From: Chitinophagaceae bacterium
GTDB taxonomy: Bacteria; Bacteroidota; Bacteroidia; Chitinophagales; Chitinophagaceae
Reading direction: 5' to 3'
Assembly (NCBI GenBank): GCA_016721725.1
Contig: JADKHN010000006.1
Coordinates: forward strand, 1 to 64,000
DNA: 64,000 bases
The notes below the pieces were generated by a model. The model was given only the letters and a program-made list of their open reading frames with translations, ran no database searches and was not told the DNA's origin. Made by a program: the position numbers and the translations under genes. This document shows positions 1 through 8,792 of the stretch, piece by piece. The first letter of the stretch is position 1. Every line of letters begins with the position of its first letter.

Positions 1-867
1 TAACTATAATGCGCCCAATATTTTCGGAACCGGGTTGTTCTGTAAATCACCCATTGGCAGTACAAAAGGCCGCCTGGTTTGGGAAGTAAAAGCGCAGGGC
101 CTTCCTTTCAGCGGTTCTCCGATCACCAACAGCGCCGCTTATTACGATAAACAGACTTCCTTCACCAATCTCGGCATCGCCGGACTGGAACTGAAGAGCG
201 CCGTGCAGAAAAGAGGCCGCCAAACCAAGATCCGTGCCCGCATTGAATACGACAAGGTCACCGCCATCACCGGGCAGGTTCGGCCCCCTGGCGCTACCCG
301 CCGGGCTATACCATGGGTGCCTATGGCATGAATGCAACGCCACTGCCGCTGGGATTGGTCGCTTTCAACGGGCAGCTCGCGAATACGGATGATGTGCAGT
401 TGCAATGGATCACGGAGAACGAGATCAATGTACGTTCCTTTACCGTGGAGAAAAGCGTTGACGGGATCAGCTTTGGCCCGGTCAGTGAACTGAATGCCAA
501 AGGAATCAGTGGCGGCCGGACCGATTACGCGCTACTCGATAAGAACGTAAAACATAACCTGCTATATTACCGGCTGAAAGTGAAAGAAACGACCGGTGAA
601 CTATCTTATAGCCCCGTCATTACGCTGAACCGGAATAAGGCCCTTGCCGGAACCGTATCACCGAACCCGGTACGGCAGGGTGAACCGTTGACGTTGAGCC
701 TGTTTGCTACTTCTTCTAAATCAGTTGAAATACGTATCATCCAGACTAACGGGCAGGTGATGCTAACGGAAAGCATCAGGTTGAAAGCGGGAAAGAACCT
801 AATCGGATTACAGACCAAAGGATTAGCCCGTGGTGTTTACGTTGTGAATGTTTTAGAGATGGAATAA
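1..867 (+). pseudogene. Secreted protein with T9SS type A sorting domain, 5'-truncated by window edge and frameshifted
   Basis: The reading frame is open from base 2 (frame 2) to about base 280, then continues in frame 1 to the TAA at 865-867. The frame 2 protein is coherent up to ...VTAITGQV and frame 1 resumes with APWRYPPGYTMGAYGMNA, so one base appears to be missing near 279-281. The last 70 or so residues (TVSPNPVRQGE... GLARGVYVVNV) have the pattern of the Por secretion C-terminal sorting domain: an SPNP start, a central beta-strand repeat and a GVYVV finish. This tail normally directs export through the type IX system and cell-surface attachment. The body before it (ITENEINVRSFTVEKSVDG...) resembles the beta-sandwich linker often found just before such tails. 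The catalytic or binding part lies outside the window, so the function is unknown. The shift could be a real mutation or an assembly indel. Confidence 0.75.
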
Positions 868-930
868 TTGAGAGTTATAGGGTGGTATTGGAATAGGAGA
901 TGTTGGTTTGAGGGGAGAAAAAAACTTTAA

Positions 931-1061
931 CCACAAAGGGCACTAAGATGGTTGCTCAAAGAACACAAAAAAATCCAGTATCTAGAAATTTAAATATGGG
1001 TAAATGCGCTACGGATCTTTGCTTTGTGTTTCTTTGTCCTAATGCTTTGTTTCTTTGTGGT
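931..1061. repeat. Intergenic inverted-repeat element, CACAAAG family (copy 1)
   Basis: The interval starts with CCACAAAGGGCACTAAG and ends with the near reverse complement CTTTGTTTCTTTGTGG. Inner copies of CAAAGAACACAAA (about 956) and CTTTGTGTTTCTTTG (about 1022) also face each other. Similar element ends occur at 2444-2576, 8461-8480 and 48488-48561, always between genes. No coding potential is seen between the arms. It fills most of the gap between the two flanking 3' ends. Confidence 0.6.
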
Positions 1062-1072
1062 AAAAAAAATCC

Positions 1073-2388
1073 TTAACCCTTCACCCAATCTGCCCTGTCT
1101 TCCGGACTGAATTTCCACGGCGCGAAATTATTCTCGATATTGCTGAACATGCCGTTCCATTCCTGCGGGGCGTTGCTGTCTTCCATGATGAGGGCGCGGC
1201 GCATTTCCAGGATGATGTCCAGGGGGGATATCGATACCGGGCATTCTTCCACACAGGCGTTGCAGGTGGTACAGGCACGGAGTTCTTCCACGGTGATATG
1301 GCTCAACAGGTTCTTTCCGTCATCCTTGAATTCGCCATTGGCTTTGATGTTCTTTCCCACCGCTTCCAGCCGGTCGCGGGTATCCATCATGATCTTTCGG
1401 GGACTTAATAGTTTGCCGGTCTGGTTAGCCGGGCAGGCGGTACTGCATCTTCCGCATTCGGTACAACTGTAGGCATCGAGTAAACTCTTCCAGCTCAGAT
1501 CAAAGACATCCTTGGCGCCAAACTTCATGGATCCCCCGTCTGAAGACGGGGCAACGCAGGCGCTAATTCAGGCTGCATGGCGTAAAGCACTTCGTTCTGG
1601 ATGCTCTTCATATTGTCCATCTTCCCTTTTACTTCCAGCCTGGCATAATAGGCATTGGGAAAGGCCAGCAATACGTGCAGGTGCTTACTGTAGGGCAGGT
1701 AATTGAGGAAGGCGAAGATGCCGATAATGTGCAGCCACCAGCAACCGCGTTCGATGATGATGAGGGTATCCGCTGAAATACCGTTGAATAATGGCGCGAT
1801 CAGTCCCGAAATGATAAAATCACCCGTAGCATGATAATGCTCGCTGCCCTGTAATTGCAGGTTACGGTCCACGCTGTTCATGGTGATGAAGAGCGTCATG
1901 AGGATGATCTCGGTGATGAGGATATAATTGGCGTCGCTGCGGGGCCATCCGTTGAGGTCCTTGCTGATGAAGCGTTTCAGTTTGATGATATTCCTGCGGA
2001 CCGGAAGAGGATACAGACTGCAGTAACACCCACGGCCAGCAATTCAAAAAAATTAATGAGGAAGGTGTAGAGGCCGCCGATATAAGGAAGGAAGAGCCGG
2101 TGCGTACCCAGGATGCCGTCGAGCACGATCTCCAGCACTTCGATGTTGATGATGATGAAGCCGGCATAGATGATGAAGTGCATCACCGCCACCAGCGGGT
2201 TGCGGAACATCTTTTTTTGTCCGAAGGCAAGAAGGAGGAGGTTTCTCCAGCGCAGTTTGGGATCCCCGCTAAGGTCTTCGTCCTTGCCGAGCAGGATATT
2301 GCGACGCACCTGCATGATATTCTTACTGAAAAGCCAAATGGGCCAAACCGGTCAGGACGATAAAAAGGATCTGGGGAAGAAATTGCAT
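1073..2388 (-). pseudogene. Membrane-anchored (Fe-S)-binding oxidoreductase, broken by three frameshifts
   Basis: Reading on the minus strand from ATG at 2388 gives MQFLPQILFIVLTGLA, then the frame must shift near 2342 (one extra base in GGG), near 2003 (one base missing) and near 1551 (one base missing in a CCCC run) to keep the protein going to the stop at 1073. The joined product is about 435 residues. The N-terminal half is a nitrate reductase gamma-like membrane region with several hydrophobic helices and histidines (VMHFIIYAG, WWLHIIGIF). The C-terminal half is a 4Fe-4S dicluster domain with CTECGRCSTACP and CTTCNACVEECP. Such proteins pass electrons between the quinone pool and cytosolic partners, and their exact partner in Bacteroidota is unclear. 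The second segment (1977-2315), third (1525-1899) and fourth (1073-1528) are each intact at protein level, which argues for recent mutation or assembly error, not old decay. Confidence 0.8.
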
Positions 2389-2443
2389 AAGCCGGAATTG
2401 TTGTGCTAAGATAAAGAAAAATGAGCCCCGTAAAATACTCTTC

Positions 2444-2576
2444 CCACAAAGACACAAAGGGTATTAAACAGGGAATGGATTTCCTCCTGTTTATTTGGGT
2501 AAAAATGATAAAAATAATGATTCGCCAAGTTGTTATGGATCTGAGTAATATCTTCTACTCCTTTGTGCCTTTGTGG
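2444..2576. repeat. Intergenic inverted-repeat element, CACAAAG family (copy 2)
   Basis: CCACAAAGACACAAAGG at 2444-2460 faces CCTTTGTGCCTTTGTGG at 2560-2576, an almost perfect inverted repeat with about 100 bases between. It occupies nearly the whole gap between the DUF2279 gene and the Fe-S oxidoreductase gene. The AT-rich centre has no recognisable gene. Confidence 0.65.
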
Positions 2577-2586
2577 AAAAAAAAGA

Positions 2587-3625
2587 TCAGAAGCTGATCA
2601 GATTAAACCTGAATTTCCCATTCGAATACTCCAGCGCCGGCGTGGGGAATTTGACGATGGAAAGTAAATTGAGGGCCAGTTTGATGCCCTTGCGTTTGGT
2701 CTTGATGCGGCTGAGATCGATATCCGGCGCCAGGTACCATTGCCGGTACCGTTTAATGTCGGGGCGGTTGAAAGTGATGTTGCCGCTAGCATCTTTGCCG
2801 ATATTTTCATTTGCACCGAATAAACCTTCCGCGCCGGTACCCACCGCCACGTTGAGCCAGGCCGGGATCTTGCTTTTGGGAAAGAAGGAATGAAGGTTGG
2901 CGCTGAGCCAGTAGGTCTGGCCATTATAGTCTTTTTAAGAAACGTTCGGCCGTACTCGCGCCGAAGATCTTATTGCTTTGTTTGTTGAGTTCGGGATCAC
3001 CATAAGATTTGCGGTGAAAGGAGTATTTGAACTGGATGCGTTGTTCGTCCCAGGCCAGTTCCTGCGCCACTAAAAAGCCGCTGCCGAGGAAATTGGCGCC
3101 GAAATCGCCCCAGCTCCAGCCCCATTCGGCGCTGAACCCGTCGAGCACTTCGATGACGGTTTGGTAAAAGGCCCCGCTCATGCCGCCGATCCAGATCCTC
3201 TTCTTGCGGTCGATGCCCGTCCACCGCCAGAGTTCCATGCTGGCCTTGCTTTCGGCGTAGGCGCTGTAGGCATGCCCGATCTTGTCGATCTGCTTCCATT
3301 CTCCGATGTCGTTGAAGGAATGCATGTGCGTCTGCGGGTAATTCTTATACCAGGCGGAATAGAGTCCTACCATAGCGGCGCTATAGCCGACAATATTGGT
3401 GGCTGTGATGATGCGGGTGCGGGTTTTGATCTGGTGATCAGATAATTTGGTGAGGGGTTGATCGATCGATAAGTTGACGGGTTGACGGGTTGTATCCTGG
3501 GCTTTAACCCGGATACTGAGGAACAAGATCAAAAAAATGATGCATAGCCTTGATGCAGTACAAGAGCCGATAGCTATCAGCTGCGACGCCACTGAAGTGG
3601 AAGGAGGTATTGAAGCCGGGTTCAT
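2587..3625 (-). pseudogene. DUF2279 family outer-envelope protein, frameshifted near 2935
   Basis: From ATG at 3625 the protein has a cleavable-looking signal peptide (hydrophobic CIIFLILFLS ending VKAQ), then a conserved block with IDKIGHAYSAY, GGMSGAFYQTVIEVLDGFS and WGWSWGDFGANFLGSG that I recognise as DUF2279, a family of uncharacterised Bacteroidota periplasmic or outer-membrane proteins. The frame ends early at ...TAERFLKRL. Removing one A from the run at 2933-2937 lets it continue as KDYNGQTYWLSANLHSFFPKSKIPAWLNVAVGTGAEGLFG down to the true stop at 2587, giving about 345 residues. Upstream ATGs reach back to 3715 but lie before the signal peptide and in repeat-like sequence, so 3625 is preferred. 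A TATTTTTG box on the minus strand (3631-3638) lies immediately upstream of this start. Confidence 0.75.
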
Positions 3626-4030
3626 AAAAACAAAAATACGGAGAAGATGGGGCTTGGAAGTTGGAAGTTTGAGGTTGGAGGTTTTGCCGCCGCGTGGTGT
3701 TATCACCAGCGGCATTAGGATAAATGTTGGAGGTTAGTTTTTAGTTTGTTAGTTGGATCCTTCCTTGTTCATCCTTCCTTGTTCCTTGTTCTGCATTCAC
3801 CTTCCTTGTTCTTCATTGCATATTCAAATAACTCTCCATCATAAGAAGCAATCCCTTTGAGTATTGAACATTGATTATTGAGTATTGAAAATTTTATTTT
3901 TGTCTATGTTCCAGTTGGTGAGGAACCAACCGAGGGGGCGTTCCTTCCTTGTTCTGCATTCCTTGTTCCTTGTTCTCCATTCAACTAACCCAACGCAAAA
4001 AACTCCCCACTTGAGGGGTTTGTGAGGGGT
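3626..4030. other. Intergenic stretch of degenerate repeats, no gene
   Basis: This stretch holds many imperfect copies of short words such as CCTTGTTCTGCATT, CCTTGTTCCTTGTTC and TTGAACATTGATTATTGAG, plus one degenerate copy of the 196-base unit that is tandemly repeated just downstream. The first roughly 100 bases are non-repetitive upstream sequence of the DUF2279 gene. Open frames across it are low-complexity translations of the repeat and are not credible genes. Confidence 0.6.
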
Positions 4031-4422
4031 CTCCTTCCTTGTTCTGCATTCCTTGTTCCTTGTTTCTAATCAACTAACCCAACGCAATAAAAAGCTCCCC
4101 ACTTGAATATTGAACATTGATTATTGGGTATTGAATATTTCCATTTTGCCTTAATTCCGGTTGGTGAGGACACCAACCAAGGCAGGAAAATTTCGGTTGG
4201 TGAGGACACCAACCGAGGGGGCGTTCTCCTTCCTTGTTCTGCATTCCTTGTTCCTTGTTCTCTAATCAACTAACCCAACGCAATAAAAAGCTCCCCACTT
4301 GAATATTGAACATTGATTATTGGGTATTGAATATTTCCATTTTGCCTTAATTCCGGTTGGTGAGGACACCAACCAAGGCAGGAAAATTTCGGTTGGTGAG
4401 GACACCAACCGAGGGGGCGTTC
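4031..4422. repeat. Tandem duplication of a 196-bp intergenic unit with internal hairpins
   Basis: The segment 4031-4226 is repeated almost exactly at 4227-4422 (period 196: TCTAATCAACTAACCC recurs at 4065 and 4261). A third partial unit follows to about 4450. Each unit contains CCTTGTTC-rich sequence, an AT-rich TTGAATATTGAACATTG block and two short hairpins: GGTTGGTG/CACCAACC (4159-4178) and CGGTTGGTG-AGGA-CACCAACCG (4194-4215). The hairpins recur 196 bases later. Open frames on the minus strand across both units translate to the same low-complexity peptide and are rejected as genes. Confidence 0.85.
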
Positions 4423-4516
4423 TCCTTCCTTGTTCTGCATTCCTTGTTCCATGTTCTGCATTCCTTGTTCCTTGTTCTTCATTCACCTTCCTTGTTCTGC
4501 ATTCGCCTTCCATCCC

Positions 4517-4924
4517 TTAAAACCGCGGCACCTGCGCCGGGCGTTTGTTCTTTTTGCGATTGATGATGGACTGGGCGGCGGTCTCCACCACATCGTGGAC
4601 GATCTGTTGTCCGACAGTGCGGTTATTGATGCGGTCTCTTTGTTCGATCTGCTGCGCGGTGAGCGGATAATTGGGCCAGCTCATCAGTTCACCGGAAGGG
4701 CGGGTGACCGTTTCGGATAAAAGGGGATTAGGTTTGGCTGGTTCCTTGATGGTGATCTGAACGGGATCAATATGAAAACGGGTCGTATCCTGACGGCGGA
4801 ACAGGCTGTCTTGCGCGAAGACACCGGAAAAACAAACCAATGCGAAGAGCAAGCCAAACAGGGCGATTCCTTTTTTCATCCGGGCGGGGGAAGAGTGGGT
4901 TGCTGACATATTACTAATGTACAT
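4517..4924 (-). CDS. Small secreted protein of unknown function
   Basis: The open frame has possible starts at 4924, 4909 and 4876. The last begins MKKGIALFGLLFALVCFSGVFAQ, a textbook signal peptide ending in AQ, so 4876 is also a plausible start. The mature part is about 95 residues, hydrophilic, proline- and basic-rich at the end (NRKKNKRPAQVPRF), without cysteines or a sorting domain I can recognise. It is divergent from the phosphohexomutase gene and abuts the tandem repeat region at its 3' end. I do not recognise the family. It could be a periplasmic protein of Chitinophagaceae-restricted distribution. Confidence 0.6.
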   Translation of the reverse strand: MYISNMSATHSSPARMKKGIALFGLLFALVCFSGVFAQDSLFRRQDTTRFHIDPVQITIKEPAKPNPLLSETVTRPSGELMSWPNYPLTAQQIEQRDRINNRTVGQQIVHDVVETAAQSIINRKKNKRPAQVPRF

Positions 4925-4927
4925 AAA

Positions 4928-4959
4928 TTGTCTAATAATGCCTGAATCACTTATTTTTG
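4928..4959 (+). promoter_or_regulatory. Putative Bacteroidota promoter for the phosphohexomutase gene
   Basis: TATTTTTG at 4952-4959 matches the Bacteroidota -7 consensus TAnnTTTG exactly. A TTG (4928-4930) lies 21 bases upstream where the -33 TTTG is expected. The coding start at 4983 follows about 20 bases after the inferred transcription start. Confidence 0.55.
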
Positions 4960-4982
4960 AAACTCTATTTTAACTTATCATT

Positions 4983-6734
4983 ATGGATCCCAATACACTT
5001 CAAAAGATCAACAACTGGCTGGAGGGTGATTATGCGACGGAGGTCAAAGACGAGATCAGGCGAATGCAGTCTGAGAACCCTTCCGAACTCGAAGACGCAT
5101 TTTACAAGAACCTGGAATTCGGCACGGGAGGCCTGCGCGGTATCATGGGCATCGGTACCAACCGCATGAACAAATATACCGTGGGGATGGCCACCCAGGG
5201 CTATGCCAATTACCTGAAACAATGCTTTGCCTTGTCACCCGAAGCTTTAGCGAAGGGTGAAATGATCAGCGTGGCCATTGCCTACGATTGCCGCAACAAC
5301 AGCCGCTTCTTCGCGGAGACCACCGCGAATATCTTCGCCGCCAACGGCATCAGGGTCTACCTCTTCGAATCCCTGCGCCCCACGCCGGAACTGAGTTATG
5401 CGATACGCAAACTGGGATGCAAGGGCGGGGTGGTCTGCACGGCCAGTCATAACCCCAAGGAATACAACGGCTACAAAGCTTATTGGGATGATGGAGCACA
5501 GATGGTGCCGCCACACGATAAGAATGTGATCAAGGAAGTGGAGAAGATCGCTTCGCTGGACGATGTGAAATGGCAAGGCGGCGAAGCCAATATCACCCTC
5601 ATCGGAAAAGAAATGGATGCCGATTACCTCAATATGGTGAAAGGACTCAGCGTTTACCCGGAGATCTGCACGGTGCAACAGGATATGAAGATCGTGTACA
5701 CCCCCATCCATGGATCGGGCATCATGCTGGTGCCGCAGGCACTGGAAAAATTCGGTTTCAGGAATGTACATATTGTGGAAGAACAAAGTGTTCCCGACGG
5801 GAATTTCCCGACGGTCGTCTATCCCAACCCGGAAGAGACCGAAGCCATGAGCATCGGGCTGAAGAAGGCGCGGGAACTGGATGCCGATATCCTGCTGGGT
5901 ACTGACCCCGACGCCGACCGTGTGGCCATCGGGGTAAAAGACCGGAAAGGAGAGTGGGTCTTGCTGAATGGTAACCAGACCGCCGTACTGGCCTTCAATT
6001 ATATGATCGAGGCGAGGAAAGCCAAGGGGATCGCACAGCCCAACGACATGGTGATCAAGACCATCGTCACCTCCAACATGATCGATGTGATCGCCGCGGC
6101 GAATGGCGTGGCCTGTTATAACGTACTCACCGGTTTTAAATGGATCAGCAAGATGATTCGCGAGAAGGAAGGGAAGGAGAATTACATCATTGGCGGGGAA
6201 GAGAGTTTTGGCCTGATGATCGGCGACCAGATCCGCGATAAGGACAGTGTGAGCGCCGTGGCCCTGGGCTGCGAGATGGCGGCATACGAAAAGAATAAGG
6301 GCAGGAGTCTCTATGATAAAATGATCGACCTCTATGTGCAATACGGATGTTATAAAGAGTCCCTGGTGAGCATCACCAAAAAAGGCATGAACGGGGCCAC
6401 CGAGATCGCCGCGATGATGGAAGGCTACCGCAGCGATCCGCCCAAAACAATTGATGGCGCCTCGGTTGAAAAACTGCTCGATTATGAATTGCAAAAAGGC
6501 CGGAACCTCCTCACAGGCGAAGAATGGACGATCGACCTGCCGAAGAGCAATGTGCTACAATTCATCCTGGCCGACGGCACGTCCATTTCAGCAAGACCCA
6601 GCGGCACGGAACCCAAGATCAAGTTTTATTTCAGTGTGAATTCGAAACTGGAAAATGCGGATGATTTTGAAGTGAAAGATAAAGAGTTGGAAGAGCGGAT
6701 CGTTAGGATACAGCAGGAGATGGGGCTGAAATAG
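4983..6734 (+). CDS. Phospho-sugar mutase (phosphoglucomutase/phosphomannomutase family)
   Basis: This 583-residue protein belongs to the alpha-D-phosphohexomutase superfamily, which interconverts hexose 1- and 6-phosphates through a phosphoserine. The active-site loop TASHNPKEYNG is at about residues 153-163 with Ser155 as the phosphoryl carrier. The metal loop GTDPDADR is at 306-313, the sugar-binding loop GGEESFG at 404-410, and the phosphate-binding loop RPSGTEPKIKFY close to the C-terminus, so all four domains are present. The length fits the longer phosphoglucomutase-like group found in Firmicutes and Bacteroidota. Substrate preference (glucose or mannose) cannot be told from sequence alone. 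It is likely monocistronic with its own TAnnTTTG promoter, followed by two palindromes. Confidence 0.92.
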   Translation: MDPNTLQKINNWLEGDYATEVKDEIRRMQSENPSELEDAFYKNLEFGTGGLRGIMGIGTNRMNKYTVGMATQGYANYLKQCFALSPEALAKGEMISVAIAYDCRNNSRFFAETTANIFAANGIRVYLFESLRPTPELSYAIRKLGCKGGVVCTASHNPKEYNGYKAYWDDGAQMVPPHDKNVIKEVEKIASLDDVKWQGGEANITLIGKEMDADYLNMVKGLSVYPEICTVQQDMKIVYTPIHGSGIMLVPQALEKFGFRNVHIVEEQSVPDGNFPTVVYPNPEETEAMSIGLKKARELDADILLGTDPDADRVAIGVKDRKGEWVLLNGNQTAVLAFNYMIEARKAKGIAQPNDMVIKTIVTSNMIDVIAAANGVACYNVLTGFKWISKMIREKEGKENYIIGGEESFGLMIGDQIRDKDSVSAVALGCEMAAYEKNKGRSLYDKMIDLYVQYGCYKESLVSITKKGMNGATEIAAMMEGYRSDPPKTIDGASVEKLLDYELQKGRNLLTGEEWTIDLPKSNVLQFILADGTSISARPSGTEPKIKFYFSVNSKLENADDFEVKDKELEERIVRIQQEMGLK

Positions 6735-6818
6735 GTGTCAAGACGGCTCAAAGCCGTCAGACACCTAAAAATCAAACGTTCATCAGGCGTCAGACGGCTT
6801 AGAGCCGTCAAGACGCCT
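6733..6818. repeat. Pair of related palindromes with compensatory stem changes
   Basis: Palindrome 1 (6733-6766) is AGGTGTC, AA, GACGGCT, loop CAA, AGCCGTC, A, GACACCT. Palindrome 2 (6785-6818) is AGGCGTC, A, GACGGCT, loop TAG, AGCCGTC, AA, GACGCCT. The inner 7-bp stems are identical. The outer stems differ by a T-A to C-G pair change that keeps pairing, and the bulge (A versus AA) swaps sides, so the two copies lie head-to-head. There is no T tract, so they are not classical terminators. They sit between the mutase stop and pcm. Confidence 0.8.
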
Positions 6819-6829
6819 AACCATTTGCA

Positions 6830-7492
6830 ATGAGAAAATACGAAGACACCTACCGCCATAAAGGCCTCCGCAAGAAACTGATGGACACGCTCCGCGCCAA
6901 AGGCATCACCGATGAGGCCGTGCTGGAAGCCATGAACAATATCCCCCGCCATTTTTTCCTTGACAGCGCATTGGATGAGATCGCTTACGAAGACCGCGCC
7001 TTTCCCATCAGCGAGGGGCAGACCATCTCGCAGCCCTATACCGTGGCCTACCAGACCCAGTTGCTGCAGGTAAGGCCCAATGAAAAAGTGCTGGAGATCG
7101 GCACCGGCAGCATCTACCAGGCCAGCGTACTGGCCGAGATGGGAGCCAAGGTCTTCACCATTGAGCGCCAGAAGAAACTGTTTGATAAAACGAAGGATTT
7201 TGTTTTCAAATCCAGGTACAATAACATCAAATTCTTTTACGGCGACGGCTATGAGGGCCTGCCCACCTATGCGCCATTCGACAAGGTGATCATCACCGCC
7301 GCCGCGCCCTTCATTCCGCCCAAACTGATCGAACAACTGAAAACAGGAGGGAAGATGGTGATCCCGGTGAATGAGGGCGAACACCAGCGCATGCTGAGGC
7401 TGACCAAGAACGCGGACGGCAGCTACAGTGAAGAAGCGTTTGACAATTTTTCCTTTGTGCCGATGCTGAGCGGGAGGAACGGGGGTAATTGA
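6830..7492 (+). CDS. pcm: Protein-L-isoaspartate O-methyltransferase
   Basis: The 220-residue protein has the fold of PCMT: the substrate-side motif AFPISEGQTISQPYTVAYQ (about 58-75), the SAM-binding motif VLEIGTGSIYQASVLA (87-102), an acidic motif II (VFTIERQ) and the later FDKVIITAAAP and LKTGGKMVIPV motifs. It uses S-adenosylmethionine to methylate L-isoaspartyl residues in aged proteins, starting their repair. The third glycine of the usual GTGSGYQ loop is Ile here, a variant I believe is usual in this phylum. It starts 11 bases after the second palindrome, so the palindromes lie in or just before its 5' leader. Confidence 0.9.
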   Translation: MRKYEDTYRHKGLRKKLMDTLRAKGITDEAVLEAMNNIPRHFFLDSALDEIAYEDRAFPISEGQTISQPYTVAYQTQLLQVRPNEKVLEIGTGSIYQASVLAEMGAKVFTIERQKKLFDKTKDFVFKSRYNNIKFFYGDGYEGLPTYAPFDKVIITAAAPFIPPKLIEQLKTGGKMVIPVNEGEHQRMLRLTKNADGSYSEEAFDNFSFVPMLSGRNGGN

Positions 7493-7676
7493 ACTTTGTT
7501 ATGGATTTTATGAATTGTAGGAGCAGGGTGGGTTGATGTTGAATTTTAAATAATGAATTTTAAATAGGGGCGTTGTTAATTTCCACCTGGATTGTAGCCG
7601 GTATTTATCCGTGGCGGATAATGAATTACTTGTATCTTCAACGGAAAGAGTCATTCCTCACGTTTAACAATCAACG

Positions 7677-8408
7677 ATGCTGCAGGAAAAGTCAGAAGAA
7701 ACCACCGCCATCAATACCACTGGCATCATCCTCTTCATGGTCCTGGTATTCGGGGTCGTGCACATCGGTTTTCACGCTACCTATATCCGGCACTTCCCCG
7801 TCTTTGAAAAATTCAACTGGGTGCATCATGTACACGGGGCGCTGATGGCATCCTGGACGATCATGCTGGTGGTGCAGCCCTTTCTGATCCATCGCCATAA
7901 GTATACGGTACACCGCTTCATCGGTAAGTTGTCTTATGTGATCGCTCCGCTGATCCTCATTTCCATCGTCCTGGTCGCGAAGTATAATTACCATAGCGGG
8001 GTGGTGAAAGCGACTTCTGCGGAAGTGTTCGCTAAGCAATCCATCACCTGGATGCAGTTTTTCATGTTCTTGTTGTTTTATTCACTGGCCATTTACAACC
8101 GAAAGGACACCCAAAAGCACATGCGTTTCATGATCGGCACCGCCATTATCATGCTGGGCCCGGGATTGGGCAGGGCCCTCAAAGCCTATTGCCCCACGGT
8201 CTTTGAAAACTTCGCTACGCTGATCCCTTTGTATGTCAAGATCGCGATCGCGGGCGTCTTACTGTCCATTGATATCGTTAAGAATAAGAACTGGCGGCCC
8301 TATGCCATTGTATTCTCGGCCTTCCTCCTGGCCGCCATTGTTTACCACGCCCGGTACTCCGGGGCCTGGCAGTCGTTCGGAAAGTTTTTGGTGAATTATG
8401 TGTATTGA
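7677..8408 (+). CDS. Multi-pass membrane protein, DUF2306-like
   Basis: The 243-residue protein has about seven hydrophobic segments. The first starts at about residue 16 (GIILFMVLVFGVVHIGF). Conserved histidines sit at membrane edges (HHVHGALMASW, HRHKYTVHRFIGKLSY). This arrangement resembles DUF2306 or cytochrome-b561-like membrane proteins of Bacteroidota, but I cannot assign a function. The start ATGCTGCAGG follows a non-coding gap of about 180 bases after pcm, which contains a short AATTTTAAATA repeat and nothing else notable. Confidence 0.7.
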   Translation: MLQEKSEETTAINTTGIILFMVLVFGVVHIGFHATYIRHFPVFEKFNWVHHVHGALMASWTIMLVVQPFLIHRHKYTVHRFIGKLSYVIAPLILISIVLVAKYNYHSGVVKATSAEVFAKQSITWMQFFMFLLFYSLAIYNRKDTQKHMRFMIGTAIIMLGPGLGRALKAYCPTVFENFATLIPLYVKIAIAGVLLSIDIVKNKNWRPYAIVFSAFLLAAIVYHARYSGAWQSFGKFLVNYVY

Positions 8409-8460
8409 TTTACCTGCATCACATGGCTTTATGCCAAAAGGAAGTGTAAAAAAAGATCTT

Positions 8461-8587
8461 ACCACAGAGAGTCACAAAGGCTTTTCACAGAGTTTCACGG
8501 AGATTCACAGAGTTTCACAGAGTTTCACAGAGTTTCACAGAGTTTCACAGAGATGCACAGAGTTTCACAGAGATGCACAGAGATGAG
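8461..8587. repeat. 10-bp tandem repeat array (AGTTTCACAG)n
   Basis: After a CCACAGAGAGTCACAAAGG lead (related to the CACAAAG elements elsewhere), the unit AGTTTCACAG or its variants AGATTCACAG and AGATGCACAG repeats about ten times in exact 10-bp register from 8481 to 8587. The period is not a multiple of three, so the overlapping open frames are not genes. The rest of the gap up to 8792 holds a palindrome (GCTTTGT/ACAAAGC about 8643-8661) and AT-rich TTTTTAATTT repeats. Confidence 0.85.
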
Positions 8588-8792
8588 CTTTAAATTCGTT
8601 GTACCATTCCTTAAAGAACCGCACTGAATTTTTTCTCGCCTTGCTTTGTATGCCACAAAGCAGGGTGACCACGAACCGGGACGGTCAGACCCCGGAGCCA
8701 TGATTTTGAAACCCTTTGACCTTGAAAAGCAACTTGAAATAAATAGGCGAACCCCCATTTTTAATTTTTAATTTTACGTTTTTAATTGTCTC

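Noticed and set aside
4066..4513. Two minus-strand open frames ending in the same peptide
   Set aside because: They are translations of the 196-bp tandem repeat, low in complexity and without a start signal.
5247..6494. 415-codon open frame on the minus strand across the phosphohexomutase gene
   Set aside because: It is fully antisense to a gene with all catalytic motifs, is His- and Asp-rich in the way of antisense frames of high-GC codons, and has no family resemblance.
8590..8792. preQ1 riboswitch upstream of the queuosine transporter
   Set aside because: No CTAGC-type aptamer core or A-rich tail typical of preQ1 riboswitches is found; only palindromic and AT-rich repeats.
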